DNA of 32,398 nucleotides from JBMYYR01 sp049609625 (GCA_049609625.1 JBMYYR010000022.1:1-32398), one strand, 5' to 3'. Counted from the first letter of the stretch, positions 1 to 8,631 are shown. Made by a program: numbers and translations. Notes: generated by a model from the letters alone, not told the origin.

Positions 1-96
1 ATCGACAATTAACTTGTTTATTTTCAGGAACTTACGACTTTCATCGTGTGCTGAAAAACTTCATGTATACGTACCTTCTCCATAATAGATTTAAGC

Positions 97-132
97 AAAA
101 AAAAGCAAGTCAAAATTGACTTGCTTTTTTTG
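97..132 (-). terminator. Terminator after the atp operon
   Basis: A near-perfect palindrome (core gcaagtcaa / ttgacttgc, two-base loop at 114-115) is flanked by A-runs on the left and T-runs on the right. It therefore works as an intrinsic terminator in either direction. It lies about 20 bases past the atpG stop codon, which ends the ATP synthase transcript. Positions 1-96 hold no gene I can support. Confidence 0.85.
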
Positions 133-151
133 TAATAAAATAAGACTAAAC

Positions 152-1015
152 CTAAGCTAAAGCCTCAGCTCCACCAACAATCTCTAAGATTTCGTTGGTA
201 ATAGCAGCCTGACGCTGTCTGTTGTATTGTAATGTTAGATCTGCGTTAAGATCAGCAGCATTGTCAGTTGCCTGATGCATAGAGGTCATACGAGCGCCAT
301 GTTCTGAGGCATGAGAATCTAACAAAGCTTTATAGAACTGAATTTTCAATGATTTTGGAATCAAATCTTTTACAATCACTTCTTGCGAAGGTTCAAAAGC
401 GTATTCTGTTTGGCTTGTATTTTCTTCAGTTTCGATGGTTTGAACGGGTAAAAATTGTTCAACCAAAACCTCTTGTGTTGCCGCGTTGATGAAATGGTTA
501 TAAACCAATTCTACACGATCGTATTCTCCTTCCAAGAATGCAGTCATTACTTTTTCGGCAATAACAGAAGATTTATCGAAATTTAATCCATCAAAAATCT
601 TGATTTCCGAACCAAAAACCTGATAATCAGATCTGCTCCCGAAATCGGTCATTTTCTTTCCTATGGTCAACAAATCCACCTGAACGTCTTTATACGTCGT
701 TGCTTTCAGCTTGTTTACACGTTTCACGACATTCATATTGAAACCACCACAAAGTCCACGGTTTGAAGCAATATTGACTAACAAAACCTTTTTTACATCT
801 CTTAGTTCCGAAAAACCGCCCGATTCATCTTGTTCTATCGAGGCACTCAAATTCTCTAAAAGTTCTTTGAGTTTGTCGGCATACGGTCGCATTTGTGTAA
901 TGGCATCTTGGGCACGTTTGAGCTTGGCAGCAGAAACCATTTTCATGGCACTGGTGATTTGCATAGTCGATTTTATCGACCCAATTCGTGTTCGTAATTC
1001 TTTTAAATTTGCCAT
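152..1015 (-). CDS. atpG: ATP synthase F1 gamma subunit
   Basis: This is the rotating central shaft of F1, which couples proton flow through the c-ring to ATP synthesis in the alpha3beta3 head. It has 287 residues, the usual family length. The N-terminal helix starts with the typical MANLKELRTRIGSIKSTMQI, a conserved RGLCGGFN motif lies at residues 86-93, and the C-terminal helix carries the NRQRQAAITNEI signature that sits inside the catalytic hexamer. It is the last gene of the operon, 68 bases after atpA. A terminator-like hairpin lies in that gap, so its level may be lower than that of upstream genes. The partner beta and epsilon genes (atpD, atpC) are not in the window. Confidence 0.98.
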   Translation of the reverse strand: MANLKELRTRIGSIKSTMQITSAMKMVSAAKLKRAQDAITQMRPYADKLKELLENLSASIEQDESGGFSELRDVKKVLLVNIASNRGLCGGFNMNVVKRVNKLKATTYKDVQVDLLTIGKKMTDFGSRSDYQVFGSEIKIFDGLNFDKSSVIAEKVMTAFLEGEYDRVELVYNHFINAATQEVLVEQFLPVQTIETEENTSQTEYAFEPSQEVIVKDLIPKSLKIQFYKALLDSHASEHGARMTSMHQATDNAADLNADLTLQYNRQRQAAITNEILEIVGGAEALA

Positions 1016-1040
1016 AGTGCTGGTCGTTTAGAAATTCAAA

Positions 1041-1070
1041 AACCAAAAGCAGGTTTAGCTCCTTTTGGTT
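1041..1070 (-). terminator. Terminator-like hairpin between atpA and atpG
   Basis: Perfect 9-bp stem (aaccaaaag at 1041-1049, cttttggtt at 1062-1070) with a 12-base loop. In the direction of transcription the stem is followed at once by a short T-run. It lies wholly inside the atpA-atpG gap. It could act as a partial terminator or as a stabiliser of the 3' end of the upstream message. Function is inferred from shape only. Confidence 0.5.
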
Positions 1071-1083
1071 CTGATAGAGTTTT

Positions 1084-2664
1084 TTAAGCTTCGTATTTTG
1101 ATGAAAGATCTTTGGCTACTTTCGCTAAGGTATCGGTAGCAAGGTCAGATAATTTACCTGCCTTAAGATCTGCCATAGCGTCGGCATGTTTAGCTTTCAT
1201 ATAAGCTAAAAATTCAGACTCAAAGTTTTTCATTTCAGAAACTGGTACGTTTGATACCATTCCTTTTGCTCCAAGATAAATGATAGCAACCTGATCTTCA
1301 ACAGGATATGGTGAGTTTTGAGCTTGTTTCAAAATCTCAACATTTCGCTGTCCTTTTCCAATAACACGTAAGGTTGCGTCATCCAAATCTGAACCAAATT
1401 TAGCAAAGGCTTCAAGTTCACGGAACTGAGCTTGATCAAGCTTTAGCGTTCCTGATACTTTCTTCATCGACTTAATTTGTGCCGAACCACCAACACGCGA
1501 TACCGAGATACCAACGTTAATTGCCGGACGAACACCAGAGTTAAATAAATCAGATTCTAAGAAAATCTGACCATCTGTAATCGAAATTACGTTTGTTGGA
1601 ATATAAGCCGAAACGTCTCCCGCTTGTGTTTCAATAATTGGAAGTGCAGTAAGCGAACCACCACCTTTCACATGTCCTTTTAAGGATTCTGGAAGGTCAT
1701 TCATACCTGATGCAATCTCATCTGAGTCATTGATTTTTGCCGCACGCTCAAGTAATCTTGAGTGAAGGAAAAATACATCTCCAGGGTAAGCCTCACGACC
1801 TGGTGGACGACGAAGAAGTAATGAAACTTCACGGTAGGCAACGGCTTGTTTAGATAAATCATCATAAACAATTAATGCAGGTTTTCCTGTGTCTCTAAAA
1901 TATTCGCCAATGGCAGCACCTCCAAACGGAGCGTAGAACTGCATTGGTGCAGGGTCAGAAGCGTTGGCAGCTACAACAACGGTATAAGCCATTGCACCAG
2001 CGTCTTCTAATGTTTTTACAATTCCTGCAACGGTCGATCCTTTTTGTCCGATCGCTACATAGATACAGAATACTGGTTCTCCAGCATCATAAAATTCTTT
2101 TTGGTTGATGATAGTGTCAATAGCAACCGTTGATTTTCCGGTTTGTCTATCTCCAATAATCAACTCACGCTGACCTCTTCCGATTGGAATCATCGAGTCA
2201 ATCGCTTTGATTCCTGTTTGAAGTGGCTCAGTTACTGGCTGACGATAAATTACACCTGGGGCAGTACGCTCAAGGGGCATTTCGAAAAGTTCACCTTGAA
2301 TAGCACCTTTTCCATCAATTGGATTTCCGAGTGTGTCCACAACACGTCCTAAAAGTCCGTTTCCTACTTTTATGGAAGCAATACGCTTGGTTCGTTTGGC
2401 AACGTCACCTTCAGCAATAGTTGTCGATTTTCCTAAAAGTACACAACCAACGTTGTCTTCTTCAAGGTTTAGGGCAATGCCTTGTAGTCCAGATTCAAAC
2501 TCAATAAGCTCTCCATATTCTACATTCGACAAACCATGTAAACGGGCAATACCATCACCAACGTTCAATACGGTTCCTACTTCTTCTAACTCGCTGTGGC
2601 TCTTTGTTCCTGCCAACTGTTCTTTTAGGATGGCAGATACTTCTGCCGGATTCAATTTAGACAT
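1084..2664 (-). CDS. atpA: ATP synthase F1 alpha subunit
   Basis: Non-catalytic nucleotide-binding subunit of the F1 head, three copies per complex, alternating with beta. It has 526 residues against 513 in E. coli. An N-terminal beta-barrel domain (about 1-95) is followed by the P-loop ATPase core with Walker A GDRQTGKST at residues 171-179, then a C-terminal helical domain. The region around VVAANASDPAPMQFYAPF and ISVSRVGGSAQIKSMKKV is typical of alpha. It starts 2 bases after the atpH stop, so the two are translationally linked. The gene is intact. Confidence 0.98.
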   Translation of the reverse strand: MSKLNPAEVSAILKEQLAGTKSHSELEEVGTVLNVGDGIARLHGLSNVEYGELIEFESGLQGIALNLEEDNVGCVLLGKSTTIAEGDVAKRTKRIASIKVGNGLLGRVVDTLGNPIDGKGAIQGELFEMPLERTAPGVIYRQPVTEPLQTGIKAIDSMIPIGRGQRELIIGDRQTGKSTVAIDTIINQKEFYDAGEPVFCIYVAIGQKGSTVAGIVKTLEDAGAMAYTVVVAANASDPAPMQFYAPFGGAAIGEYFRDTGKPALIVYDDLSKQAVAYREVSLLLRRPPGREAYPGDVFFLHSRLLERAAKINDSDEIASGMNDLPESLKGHVKGGGSLTALPIIETQAGDVSAYIPTNVISITDGQIFLESDLFNSGVRPAINVGISVSRVGGSAQIKSMKKVSGTLKLDQAQFRELEAFAKFGSDLDDATLRVIGKGQRNVEILKQAQNSPYPVEDQVAIIYLGAKGMVSNVPVSEMKNFESEFLAYMKAKHADAMADLKAGKLSDLATDTLAKVAKDLSSKYEA

Positions 2665-2666
2665 CT

Positions 2667-3221
2667 TTACGCTTTTGTATCAAGGTTCGACTCAAATTCT
2701 CTTTTCAAGGCAGATAGTTGGTTAGACACGCTGTTATTGATGCGTTTGTCTCCAATCTGCAAAATAAATCCTCCAATAATCGAAGGATCGATGTGTTCTG
2801 TAAGTTCTATTTCTCCAGAATGTGTTTGTTTCACTAATGCAATCACTTTAGCTCGGAAGGTATCATCAATATCGCTTGCGGTTGTGAGGACAACTTCTTG
2901 GATGTTTTTTGATGCTTTGTAAAGCTGAATATAGTTTTGAGCAACAAGATCGAGAAGTGCTTCTCGTCCGTTCTCACACAATCCTTTGGTCATCGAGTTG
3001 CTAAGTTCCGAGCATGAGCTTTCGAAAATAGACTTAAGCACTGTGGCTTTTTTCTCGGATGAAATAACAGGGTTTCTGAGGGCAGAAAGCAAATCAGGAT
3101 TGTCATCTAATGTGCTTAAGATGAGTTCCATGTCTTTTTGAACCGCTTCAGAAACGTTTTGGGTTTCCGAAAGATCCAATAAGGCATCTGCGTATCTCAG
3201 GGCAATGCGTTGATCTTGCAT
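2667..3221 (-). CDS. atpH: ATP synthase F1 delta subunit
   Basis: Delta is the top part of the peripheral stalk; it ties the b dimer to the alpha subunits. The 184-residue length fits the family (177 in E. coli). The N-terminal helical domain begins with RIALRYADALLDLSE, and the C-terminal half has the conserved VDPSIIGGF-like stretch, here IDPSIIGGFILQIGDKRINN. Spacing is very tight: 5 bases after atpF and 2 before atpA. The protein is poorly conserved in general, but position and both motifs make the call firm. Confidence 0.96.
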   Translation of the reverse strand: MQDQRIALRYADALLDLSETQNVSEAVQKDMELILSTLDDNPDLLSALRNPVISSEKKATVLKSIFESSCSELSNSMTKGLCENGREALLDLVAQNYIQLYKASKNIQEVVLTTASDIDDTFRAKVIALVKQTHSGEIELTEHIDPSIIGGFILQIGDKRINNSVSNQLSALKREFESNLDTKA

Positions 3222-3226
3222 AGTGT

Positions 3227-3727
3227 TTAGTTCAAGTTAGTGTCTTGCAACAGGCTTTCAACCAATTCGGTTTGTTTGGCTTTGTTACTCAACTCAGATT
3301 TTAAAACTTTTTCAGCAATCTCGAGTGAAACGCTTGCCATTTGCTTTTTCATATCAGCAAGTGCAGCTGTTCGCTCGTTGGCAATAGCTTCTTTGTTTTG
3401 AGCCATGATTTTTTCAGCTTCAGCTGATGCCGATTCTTTAGCTTCTGCTAAAATATTGGCTCTCATTTCTCGAGCTTCTTTCAAAACGGCATCGCGCTCT
3501 GCTTTGGCTTCTCTCAAAACTTGTTCGTTGTTTGCCGAAATGTTTTCCATTTCTTTTTTGGCTTGTTCTGCCGATTCTAAAGCGTTTTTGATGCCTTCTT
3601 CTCGAGCATCTAAAGATGCAATAATGGGTTTCCAAGCAAATTTTACTAACAATAAAATTAGTACAATCAAAAAGAAAGCTTGCCAGAAAAATAGTCCTAA
3701 TGAAAAATCGTTAATTAATTGTTCCAT
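3227..3727 (-). CDS. atpF: ATP synthase F0 subunit b
   Basis: Peripheral stalk subunit of 166 residues. One membrane helix near the N-terminus (about residues 10-30, LFFWQAFFLIVLILLLVKF) is followed by a long charged, Ala/Glu/Lys-rich helix that would form the coiled-coil dimer reaching up to delta. A proline directly after the membrane helix (WKPI) is typical. It sits between atpE (99-base gap holding a strong hairpin) and atpH (5-base gap). Confidence 0.97.
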   Translation of the reverse strand: MEQLINDFSLGLFFWQAFFLIVLILLLVKFAWKPIIASLDAREEGIKNALESAEQAKKEMENISANNEQVLREAKAERDAVLKEAREMRANILAEAKESASAEAEKIMAQNKEAIANERTAALADMKKQMASVSLEIAEKVLKSELSNKAKQTELVESLLQDTNLN

Positions 3728-3767
3728 TTTGTGTGGTTTGTTTTAAAACTTTTGTTTAATTCATAAT

Positions 3768-3812
3768 ATTAAGCTTGAGTGAAGGAGCTAGCCTCAGTCG
3801 CTCAAGCTTAAT
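3768..3812 (-). repeat. Strong hairpin between atpE and atpF
   Basis: Perfect 12-bp stem attaagcttgag / ctcaagcttaat (3768-3779 and 3801-3812), with a further short self-complementary stretch (around gctagc) in the loop. It lies directly after the atpE stop. There is no clear T-run after it on the transcribed strand, so I read it as an RNA stability or processing element rather than a terminator. The c subunit is needed in 8-15 copies per complex, so a 3' hairpin protecting atpE message would make sense. That role is inference. Confidence 0.6.
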
Positions 3813-3826
3813 GTTTTGAAATTGGA

Positions 3827-4021
3827 TTATTTTCCTAAGATAAAAGCACCGAATGCTAAACCTTCAAGAAGGGCTCCAATAATAATCATTGCAGTTTGGA
3901 TTTTTCCAGCAGCTTCTGGTTGACGAGCAATAGCTTCCATTGCTGATCCACCGATCTTTCCTAGACCGAGTCCACCACCGATTACGATTAATCCTGCTCC
4001 TACTAAATTTGGGATTTCCAT
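3827..4021 (-). CDS. atpE: ATP synthase F0 subunit c
   Basis: This proteolipid forms the rotor ring. Its 64 residues make two membrane helices joined by the polar loop ARQPEA, the hallmark of subunit c. The ion-carrying carboxylate is the Glu in GALLEGLAFG of helix 2. That Glu is followed by Gly rather than Ser or Thr, and helix 1 lacks the Gln of sodium-type rings, so protons are the likely coupling ion. A glycine-rich repeat (GGGLGLGKIGGSA) packs the inner helices. The gap to atpB is 56 bases, and a strong hairpin follows the gene. Confidence 0.97.
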   Translation of the reverse strand: MEIPNLVGAGLIVIGGGLGLGKIGGSAMEAIARQPEAAGKIQTAMIIIGALLEGLAFGAFILGK

Positions 4022-4077
4022 GATTAAGGGGTTTTAAAAATTAAACAAAAATAGCGTTTATATAGGTTAGTATATGT

Positions 4078-5208
4078 CTAATGTCCATGTTCTTCTACTG
4101 CCATTCCTATAAATAGTGATGAGAGCATAGTGAAAATATAGGCCTGTAAGAAAGCAACTAATAGCTCTATTACAGAAATAAATAAGGTAAATATTACGGA
4201 TAAGCCGAGGCCACCAGCAAGTGATTCAAACGTAAAAATCAAACCAATAAGTGTCATAATAATAACGTGCCCTGCAGTTATGTTTGCAAACAAACGCAAC
4301 ATCAAAGCAAATGGTTTTGTAATTGTTCCCAGTAACTCAATTGGAATAAGGAATAGTTTCATGATCCAATGTACTCCTGGCATCCAAAAAATGTGTCCCC
4401 AATAGTTTTTGTTTCCACTAAATTGGGTAATAAAGTAAGTGAAAAGAGCCAAACATAAGGTTACAGCAATATTTCCGGTAACATTTACACCAAGTGGTGT
4501 CATCCCAAGAAGGTTAAGCATCCAAATAAAGAAAAACACAGTAAGTAAATAGGGCATAAACTTACGGTATTGCTTTTCGCCGATGTTTGGTCTGGCGATA
4601 TCATCACGCACATACAACACAAGTGGCTCTAATACACGTCCGAATCCTGTTGGTATCGGATTCTTTTTATAGGATTTTGCCAATTTAGTGAATAGTAAAA
4701 GCATAATCAATCCGATAAGAAAGATTGAAAATACGTTTTTGGTAATCGATAGATCGAACATAATCTTTTTGGCGTTCAATGGATGTGGATGTTCCGCATT
4801 ATCCATTTTTAAAACGCTTTCTCCTGAATTAAGTTCGTAAATTTTTCCGTGATATTTTACAAATTTTCCGTCGCTATGCTCTACAACGACTTTCCCAGCA
4901 TCGTCATGATGAAATTCTGAAGACATGAAAGCAACTAAGCCTTGCTCTGCACATAAAATTACTGGAAGAGGAAAACCGTAATGCGCACCTGTTTCGGCAT
5001 TAGAAAACAAATGGAAATCATGCGCATCTTTTAGGTGATGCATGATAAATTCGTTGACTGCCGATTTTTTCTCATCCGTTCCACGATCTGCCAGAATACC
5101 TTTTCCAGCTTCGTTAGAAGATGTTGAGCTAGCATAAGAGGTCGACACAGAAACCAAAACTAGTAGACTGAAAAGGAATGTTTTAAAAAATACGTTTCTT
5201 ACCATCAT
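4078..5208 (-). CDS. atpB: ATP synthase F0 subunit a
   Basis: Stator channel subunit that passes protons to the c-ring. It has 376 residues against 271 in E. coli. The extra length is an N-terminal signal-like peptide (about 1-26) and a hydrophilic, His/Asp-rich exported stretch (to about residue 150), a layout known from other Bacteroidota. The membrane part follows, with the essential Arg in LMLRLFANITAGH near residue 305. It is the first gene of the operon, behind a good promoter at 5241-5269. The atpI/atpZ-type genes often found before atpB are absent; carB lies upstream instead. Confidence 0.96.
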   Translation of the reverse strand: MMVRNVFFKTFLFSLLVLVSVSTSYASSTSSNEAGKGILADRGTDEKKSAVNEFIMHHLKDAHDFHLFSNAETGAHYGFPLPVILCAEQGLVAFMSSEFHHDDAGKVVVEHSDGKFVKYHGKIYELNSGESVLKMDNAEHPHPLNAKKIMFDLSITKNVFSIFLIGLIMLLLFTKLAKSYKKNPIPTGFGRVLEPLVLYVRDDIARPNIGEKQYRKFMPYLLTVFFFIWMLNLLGMTPLGVNVTGNIAVTLCLALFTYFITQFSGNKNYWGHIFWMPGVHWIMKLFLIPIELLGTITKPFALMLRLFANITAGHVIIMTLIGLIFTFESLAGGLGLSVIFTLFISVIELLVAFLQAYIFTMLSSLFIGMAVEEHGH

Positions 5209-5240
5209 AGCGAGTCAAACGGGGGTTAAATTTTTTTTTG

Positions 5241-5269
5241 CAAATGTAGCTAATAATTTGAAAACTCAA
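5241..5269 (-). promoter_or_regulatory. Promoter of the atp operon
   Basis: Read on the minus strand: TTG (5267-5269), an 18-base spacer, then TACATTTG (5241-5248). This fits the Bacteroidota consensus TTG-N17-20-TAnnTTTG fully. It lies 33 bases before the atpB start and downstream of the carB terminator, so the atp genes have their own promoter. Confidence 0.75.
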
Positions 5270-5356
5270 AGCGTTTAGCTGAGCGACTTTGTGTTTATTT
5301 TTAAATAGTTTTTAACCTACTGATTATTATTGATTTAAGTTTGAAATAAATCTTAA

Positions 5357-5396
5357 AAAAACCTTTAGATTTTAAAACTAAACTCTAAAGGTTTTT
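5357..5396 (-). terminator. Terminator after carB
   Basis: 13-bp perfect inverted repeat (aaaaacctttaga / tctaaaggttttt) with a 14-base loop, about 30 bases beyond the carB stop. In the direction of transcription it ends in a T-run. It separates carB from the atp promoter. Confidence 0.85.
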
Positions 5397-5426
5397 GGAT
5401 TGACTTAAATGCTTGTAAATTCGAGC

Positions 5427-8279
5427 TTATCGACTCAAAAACATACGTCGTTCGGCGTAGATTTTTTTGAAGAATGGATCTTTTAAATCATCGATAAAGT
5501 AGATTTTTTCTCCTGTTGATTTCATTTCTGGCCCTAGTTCTTTATTGACTTTCGGAAATTTATCGAATGAAAATACAGGAACTTTGATGGCGTAGCCTTT
5601 TTTGACTGGTTTAAAATCGAAATCTGTAACCTTGCTTTCGCCCAGCATGATTTTTGTGGCATAATTCACATAAGGCTCTTGGTAGGCTTTGGCTATAAAG
5701 GGCACGGTTCTCGAGGCTCTTGGATTGGCTTCGATGATGTAAACTTTGTCATTTTTTACTGCAAATTGAATGTTGATTAGTCCAACGGTTTTCAATTCGA
5801 GGGCAATTTTGTGGGTATGGCTGATGATTTGATCCATCACTAAGTCGCCAAGTGTGAACGGCGGAAGTACCGAATTGGAATCGCCTGAGTGGATCCCACA
5901 AGGCTCTATATGTTCCATAATTCCTAAAATATACACGTTTTCTCCATCGCAAATGGCGTCGGCTTCGGCTTCAATAGCGCCTTCTAAATAGTGGTCCAGC
6001 AAAACTCTATTTCCCGGAATAGATTTTAATAAATCGACCACATGATGCTCGAGTTCTTCTTCGTTGATAACAATCTTCATACCTTGACCTCCAAGTACAT
6101 AGGATGGACGAACCAGTATAGGGAAATCTAAGGTTTTAGCCAAATCGAGTGCTTCCTGAGCCGTTTCGATAACGCCGTATTCTGGAAAAGGAATGTCGTT
6201 GGCTTTCAATAAATCAGAAAAACGACCACGATCTTCGGCAAGATCTAAGGCGTCATAACTTGTTCCAATGATTTTGATGCCGTATTTATCTAATTTTTCA
6301 GCAAGTTTTAAGGCCGTTTGTCCACCAAGTTGCACAATAACCCCTTCTGGTTTTTCATGTTGGATGATGTCATAAATATGTTCCCAAAATACAGGCTCGA
6401 AATACAATTTATCAGCCGTATCGAAATCCGTTGAAACGGTTTCAGGATTACAGTTAATCATGATGGTCTCGTAACCACATTCTTTGGCTGCCAAAACGCC
6501 ATGTACACAGCAATAATCAAACTCAATACCTTGTCCGATTCGGTTTGGACCCGAGCCTAAAACAACAATTTTTTTCTTGTCGCTAACTTTGCTTTCGTTG
6601 TGTTGGAGCGCAACAGCGTTTTGACCTTGAGCTTTTGGTTCGAAGGTAGAATAGTAATACGGTGTGCTGGCTTCAAATTCGGCAGCACAGGTATCAACAA
6701 GTTTATAAACACGCTGAATATCAAATTCTTGACGTTTTTTGTAAACCTGACTTTCAAGACAATTCAATAAATTGGCAATCTGACGATCTGCCAAGCCTTT
6801 CATTTTGGCTTCCAGTAATTGATCGTGCGTTATAGTGTCGAGCGAAAGGGTTTCGATTTCTTTTTCAAACACTACCGTTTCTTCCATTTCTCTCAAAAAC
6901 CACTTGTCGATCATGGTAATTTCTTGAATTTTGTTCATCGAAATACCCAATCGGATGGCATCATAAATTCTAAAGACGCGATCCCAAGACGCGTTGGCTA
7001 AAGCATCCAAAACCTTATTTTGATCCGTCCAGTATTTTCCATCGGCACCTAAGCCATTTCGCTTAACTTCAAGCGATTGACAAGCTTTCTGGAGGGCTTC
7101 CTGGAAACTTCTCCCAATTCCCATCACTTCTCCAACCGATTTCATTTGTAAGCCTAAAGTACGGTCGCTGCCTTTAAATTTATCAAAATTCCAACGTGGA
7201 ATTTTTACGATTACATAATCTAAAGTTGGCTCAAAAAAGGCTGAAGTTGTTTTTGTAATCTGATTTTTAAGTTCATCCAAAGTGTAACCCAAAGCTAATT
7301 TTGCAGCAATTTTGGCTATCGGATAACCTGTTGCTTTTGAGGCTAGAGCCGATGATCTCGATACTCGTGGATTGATTTCGATGGCAACAATGTCTTCGTT
7401 TTCATCGGGACTTACGGCAAATTGAACGTTACATCCACCTGCAAAATCGCCAATAGAACGCATCATTTTGATGGCCATATTTCGGAGTTTCTGGAAGGTA
7501 GTATCCGAAAGGGTCATGGCTGGCGCAACGGTAATCGAATCTCCGGTATGGATTCCCATCGCATCCATATTTTCGATAGAGCAAATGATAATGACGTTAT
7601 CATTTTTATCTCTAAGCAACTCTAACTCATACTCTTTCCATCCAAAAAGTGCTTTATCAATCAATACTTCGTGGATTGGCGAAGCGTGTAAACCGTTTTG
7701 AAGGGCTTGCTCAAAATCTTCTTTATTATAAACAAAAGAAGCACCCGAACCGCCTAAAGTAAACGATGGGCGAATCACCAAAGGAAATCCTAATTCTTGA
7801 GCAATTTTCTTTCCGCTCAAAAACGATTTTGCAATTTTTGCTGGCGCAACCGGAATGTCAATTTTATTCATCAACTGACGGAATTGCTCGCGGTCTTCGG
7901 TAATGTTTATGGCGTCGATATCTACACCAATAATCTGAACATTATGTTTTGTCCAAACCTCATCTTTATCAGCTTCGATACATAAGTTTAACGCTGTTTG
8001 TCCACCCATCGTTGGCAAAACAGCATCAATATCAGGATGTTTTTCAAGAATATATTCGATGGATTCAACCGTCAAAGGTTTCAAATACACATGGTCTGCC
8101 GTTACCGGATCGGTCATAATGGTTGCCGGATTGGAGTTAATCAGCGTTACTTTGATGCCTTCTTCTCGGAGAGAACGCGCAGCTTGTGATCCAGAATAGT
8201 CAAATTCGCAAGCTTGTCCGATGACAATAGGTCCACTTCCGATGATTAGTACAGATTTGATTGAATTATCTTTTGGCAT
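5427..8279 (-). CDS. carB: Carbamoyl-phosphate synthase large subunit
   Basis: Makes carbamoyl phosphate from bicarbonate, ammonia (delivered by CarA) and two ATP, for pyrimidine and arginine synthesis. It has two homologous ATP-grasp halves: the first (about 1-400) with MGGQTALNL and MGIHTGDS, the second (about 550-950) with LGGQTALKLAEKL and CGIHSGDSNSV. It ends at residue 950, soon after the GPEMKSTGE motif, whereas the E. coli enzyme runs to 1073. The missing part is the C-terminal MGS-like domain that binds UMP, IMP and ornithine. I believe this short form is normal in flavobacteria, so the gene is not truncated by damage. carA is not in the window. Confidence 0.97.
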   Translation of the reverse strand: MPKDNSIKSVLIIGSGPIVIGQACEFDYSGSQAARSLREEGIKVTLINSNPATIMTDPVTADHVYLKPLTVESIEYILEKHPDIDAVLPTMGGQTALNLCIEADKDEVWTKHNVQIIGVDIDAINITEDREQFRQLMNKIDIPVAPAKIAKSFLSGKKIAQELGFPLVIRPSFTLGGSGASFVYNKEDFEQALQNGLHASPIHEVLIDKALFGWKEYELELLRDKNDNVIIICSIENMDAMGIHTGDSITVAPAMTLSDTTFQKLRNMAIKMMRSIGDFAGGCNVQFAVSPDENEDIVAIEINPRVSRSSALASKATGYPIAKIAAKLALGYTLDELKNQITKTTSAFFEPTLDYVIVKIPRWNFDKFKGSDRTLGLQMKSVGEVMGIGRSFQEALQKACQSLEVKRNGLGADGKYWTDQNKVLDALANASWDRVFRIYDAIRLGISMNKIQEITMIDKWFLREMEETVVFEKEIETLSLDTITHDQLLEAKMKGLADRQIANLLNCLESQVYKKRQEFDIQRVYKLVDTCAAEFEASTPYYYSTFEPKAQGQNAVALQHNESKVSDKKKIVVLGSGPNRIGQGIEFDYCCVHGVLAAKECGYETIMINCNPETVSTDFDTADKLYFEPVFWEHIYDIIQHEKPEGVIVQLGGQTALKLAEKLDKYGIKIIGTSYDALDLAEDRGRFSDLLKANDIPFPEYGVIETAQEALDLAKTLDFPILVRPSYVLGGQGMKIVINEEELEHHVVDLLKSIPGNRVLLDHYLEGAIEAEADAICDGENVYILGIMEHIEPCGIHSGDSNSVLPPFTLGDLVMDQIISHTHKIALELKTVGLINIQFAVKNDKVYIIEANPRASRTVPFIAKAYQEPYVNYATKIMLGESKVTDFDFKPVKKGYAIKVPVFSFDKFPKVNKELGPEMKSTGEKIYFIDDLKDPFFKKIYAERRMFLSR

Positions 8280-8322
8280 ATCGATATAAATTGAATGGGC
8301 TGGTTTGGGTTTTAGTCTAAAA

Positions 8323-8363
8323 AAAAGGTCTTAATGAAATGTATATTTCAATTAAGACCTTTT
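8323..8363 (-). terminator. Terminator after rpmH
   Basis: Long stem (aaaaggtcttaatgaaat against atttcaattaagacctttt, one bulged A) with a GTAT loop, about 24 bases after the rpmH stop. On the minus strand it is followed by a T-run. It lies between rpmH and carB. I found no clear promoter for carB in the remaining 43 bases, so carB may depend partly on read-through. Confidence 0.88.
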
Positions 8364-8386
8364 AAATGTGTTTAAAGATAAGCAAC

Positions 8387-8545
8387 TTATCGTTTATGAC
8401 GAGTTTCACAAGAAACAGTTAGTTTCTTTCTTCCTTTTGCACGTCTTCTAGCGAGAACTTTACGTCCGTTTGCTGATGACATTCTGTCCATAAATCCGTG
8501 CTTGTTTTTTCTCTTTCGGTTCGAAGGCTGGTAGGTTCTTTTCAT
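8387..8545 (-). CDS. rpmH: 50S ribosomal protein L34
   Basis: Small basic protein of the large ribosomal subunit, 52 residues. It starts MKRTYQPSNRKRKNKHGF and keeps the family core (FMDRMSSANGRKVLARRRAKGRKKL), followed by a short tail ending in CETRHKR. Family members usually have 44-53 residues. It is a single-gene unit with its own promoter at 8599-8629 and a strong terminator at 8323-8363. The usual neighbours rnpA and dnaA are not here. Confidence 0.97.
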   Translation of the reverse strand: MKRTYQPSNRKRKNKHGFMDRMSSANGRKVLARRRAKGRKKLTVSCETRHKR

Positions 8546-8598
8546 TTCAGAAGTTATTTAGCTCTATGCTGTTGTGTTTGGTTCAATAATTCGGTGGG

Positions 8599-8629
8599 CA
8601 AAGATAAGCGAATTATTTAGGAACATCAA
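8599..8629 (-). promoter_or_regulatory. Promoter of rpmH
   Basis: Minus strand: TTG (8627-8629), 20-base spacer, TATCTTTG (8599-8606). It matches the Bacteroidota consensus. The rpmH start is 54 bases downstream. Confidence 0.7.
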
Positions 8630-8631
8630 AA

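Noticed and set aside
24..83. Short minus-strand frame (ATG at 83) of about 20 codons
   Set aside because: It stops quickly, has no family resemblance and lies downstream of the atp terminator; no support as a gene.
711..1031. Long plus-strand frames over atpG, and similar ones over carB, infB, pnp and nusA
   Set aside because: They are shadows of well-conserved minus-strand genes; none has a promoter or family features of its own.
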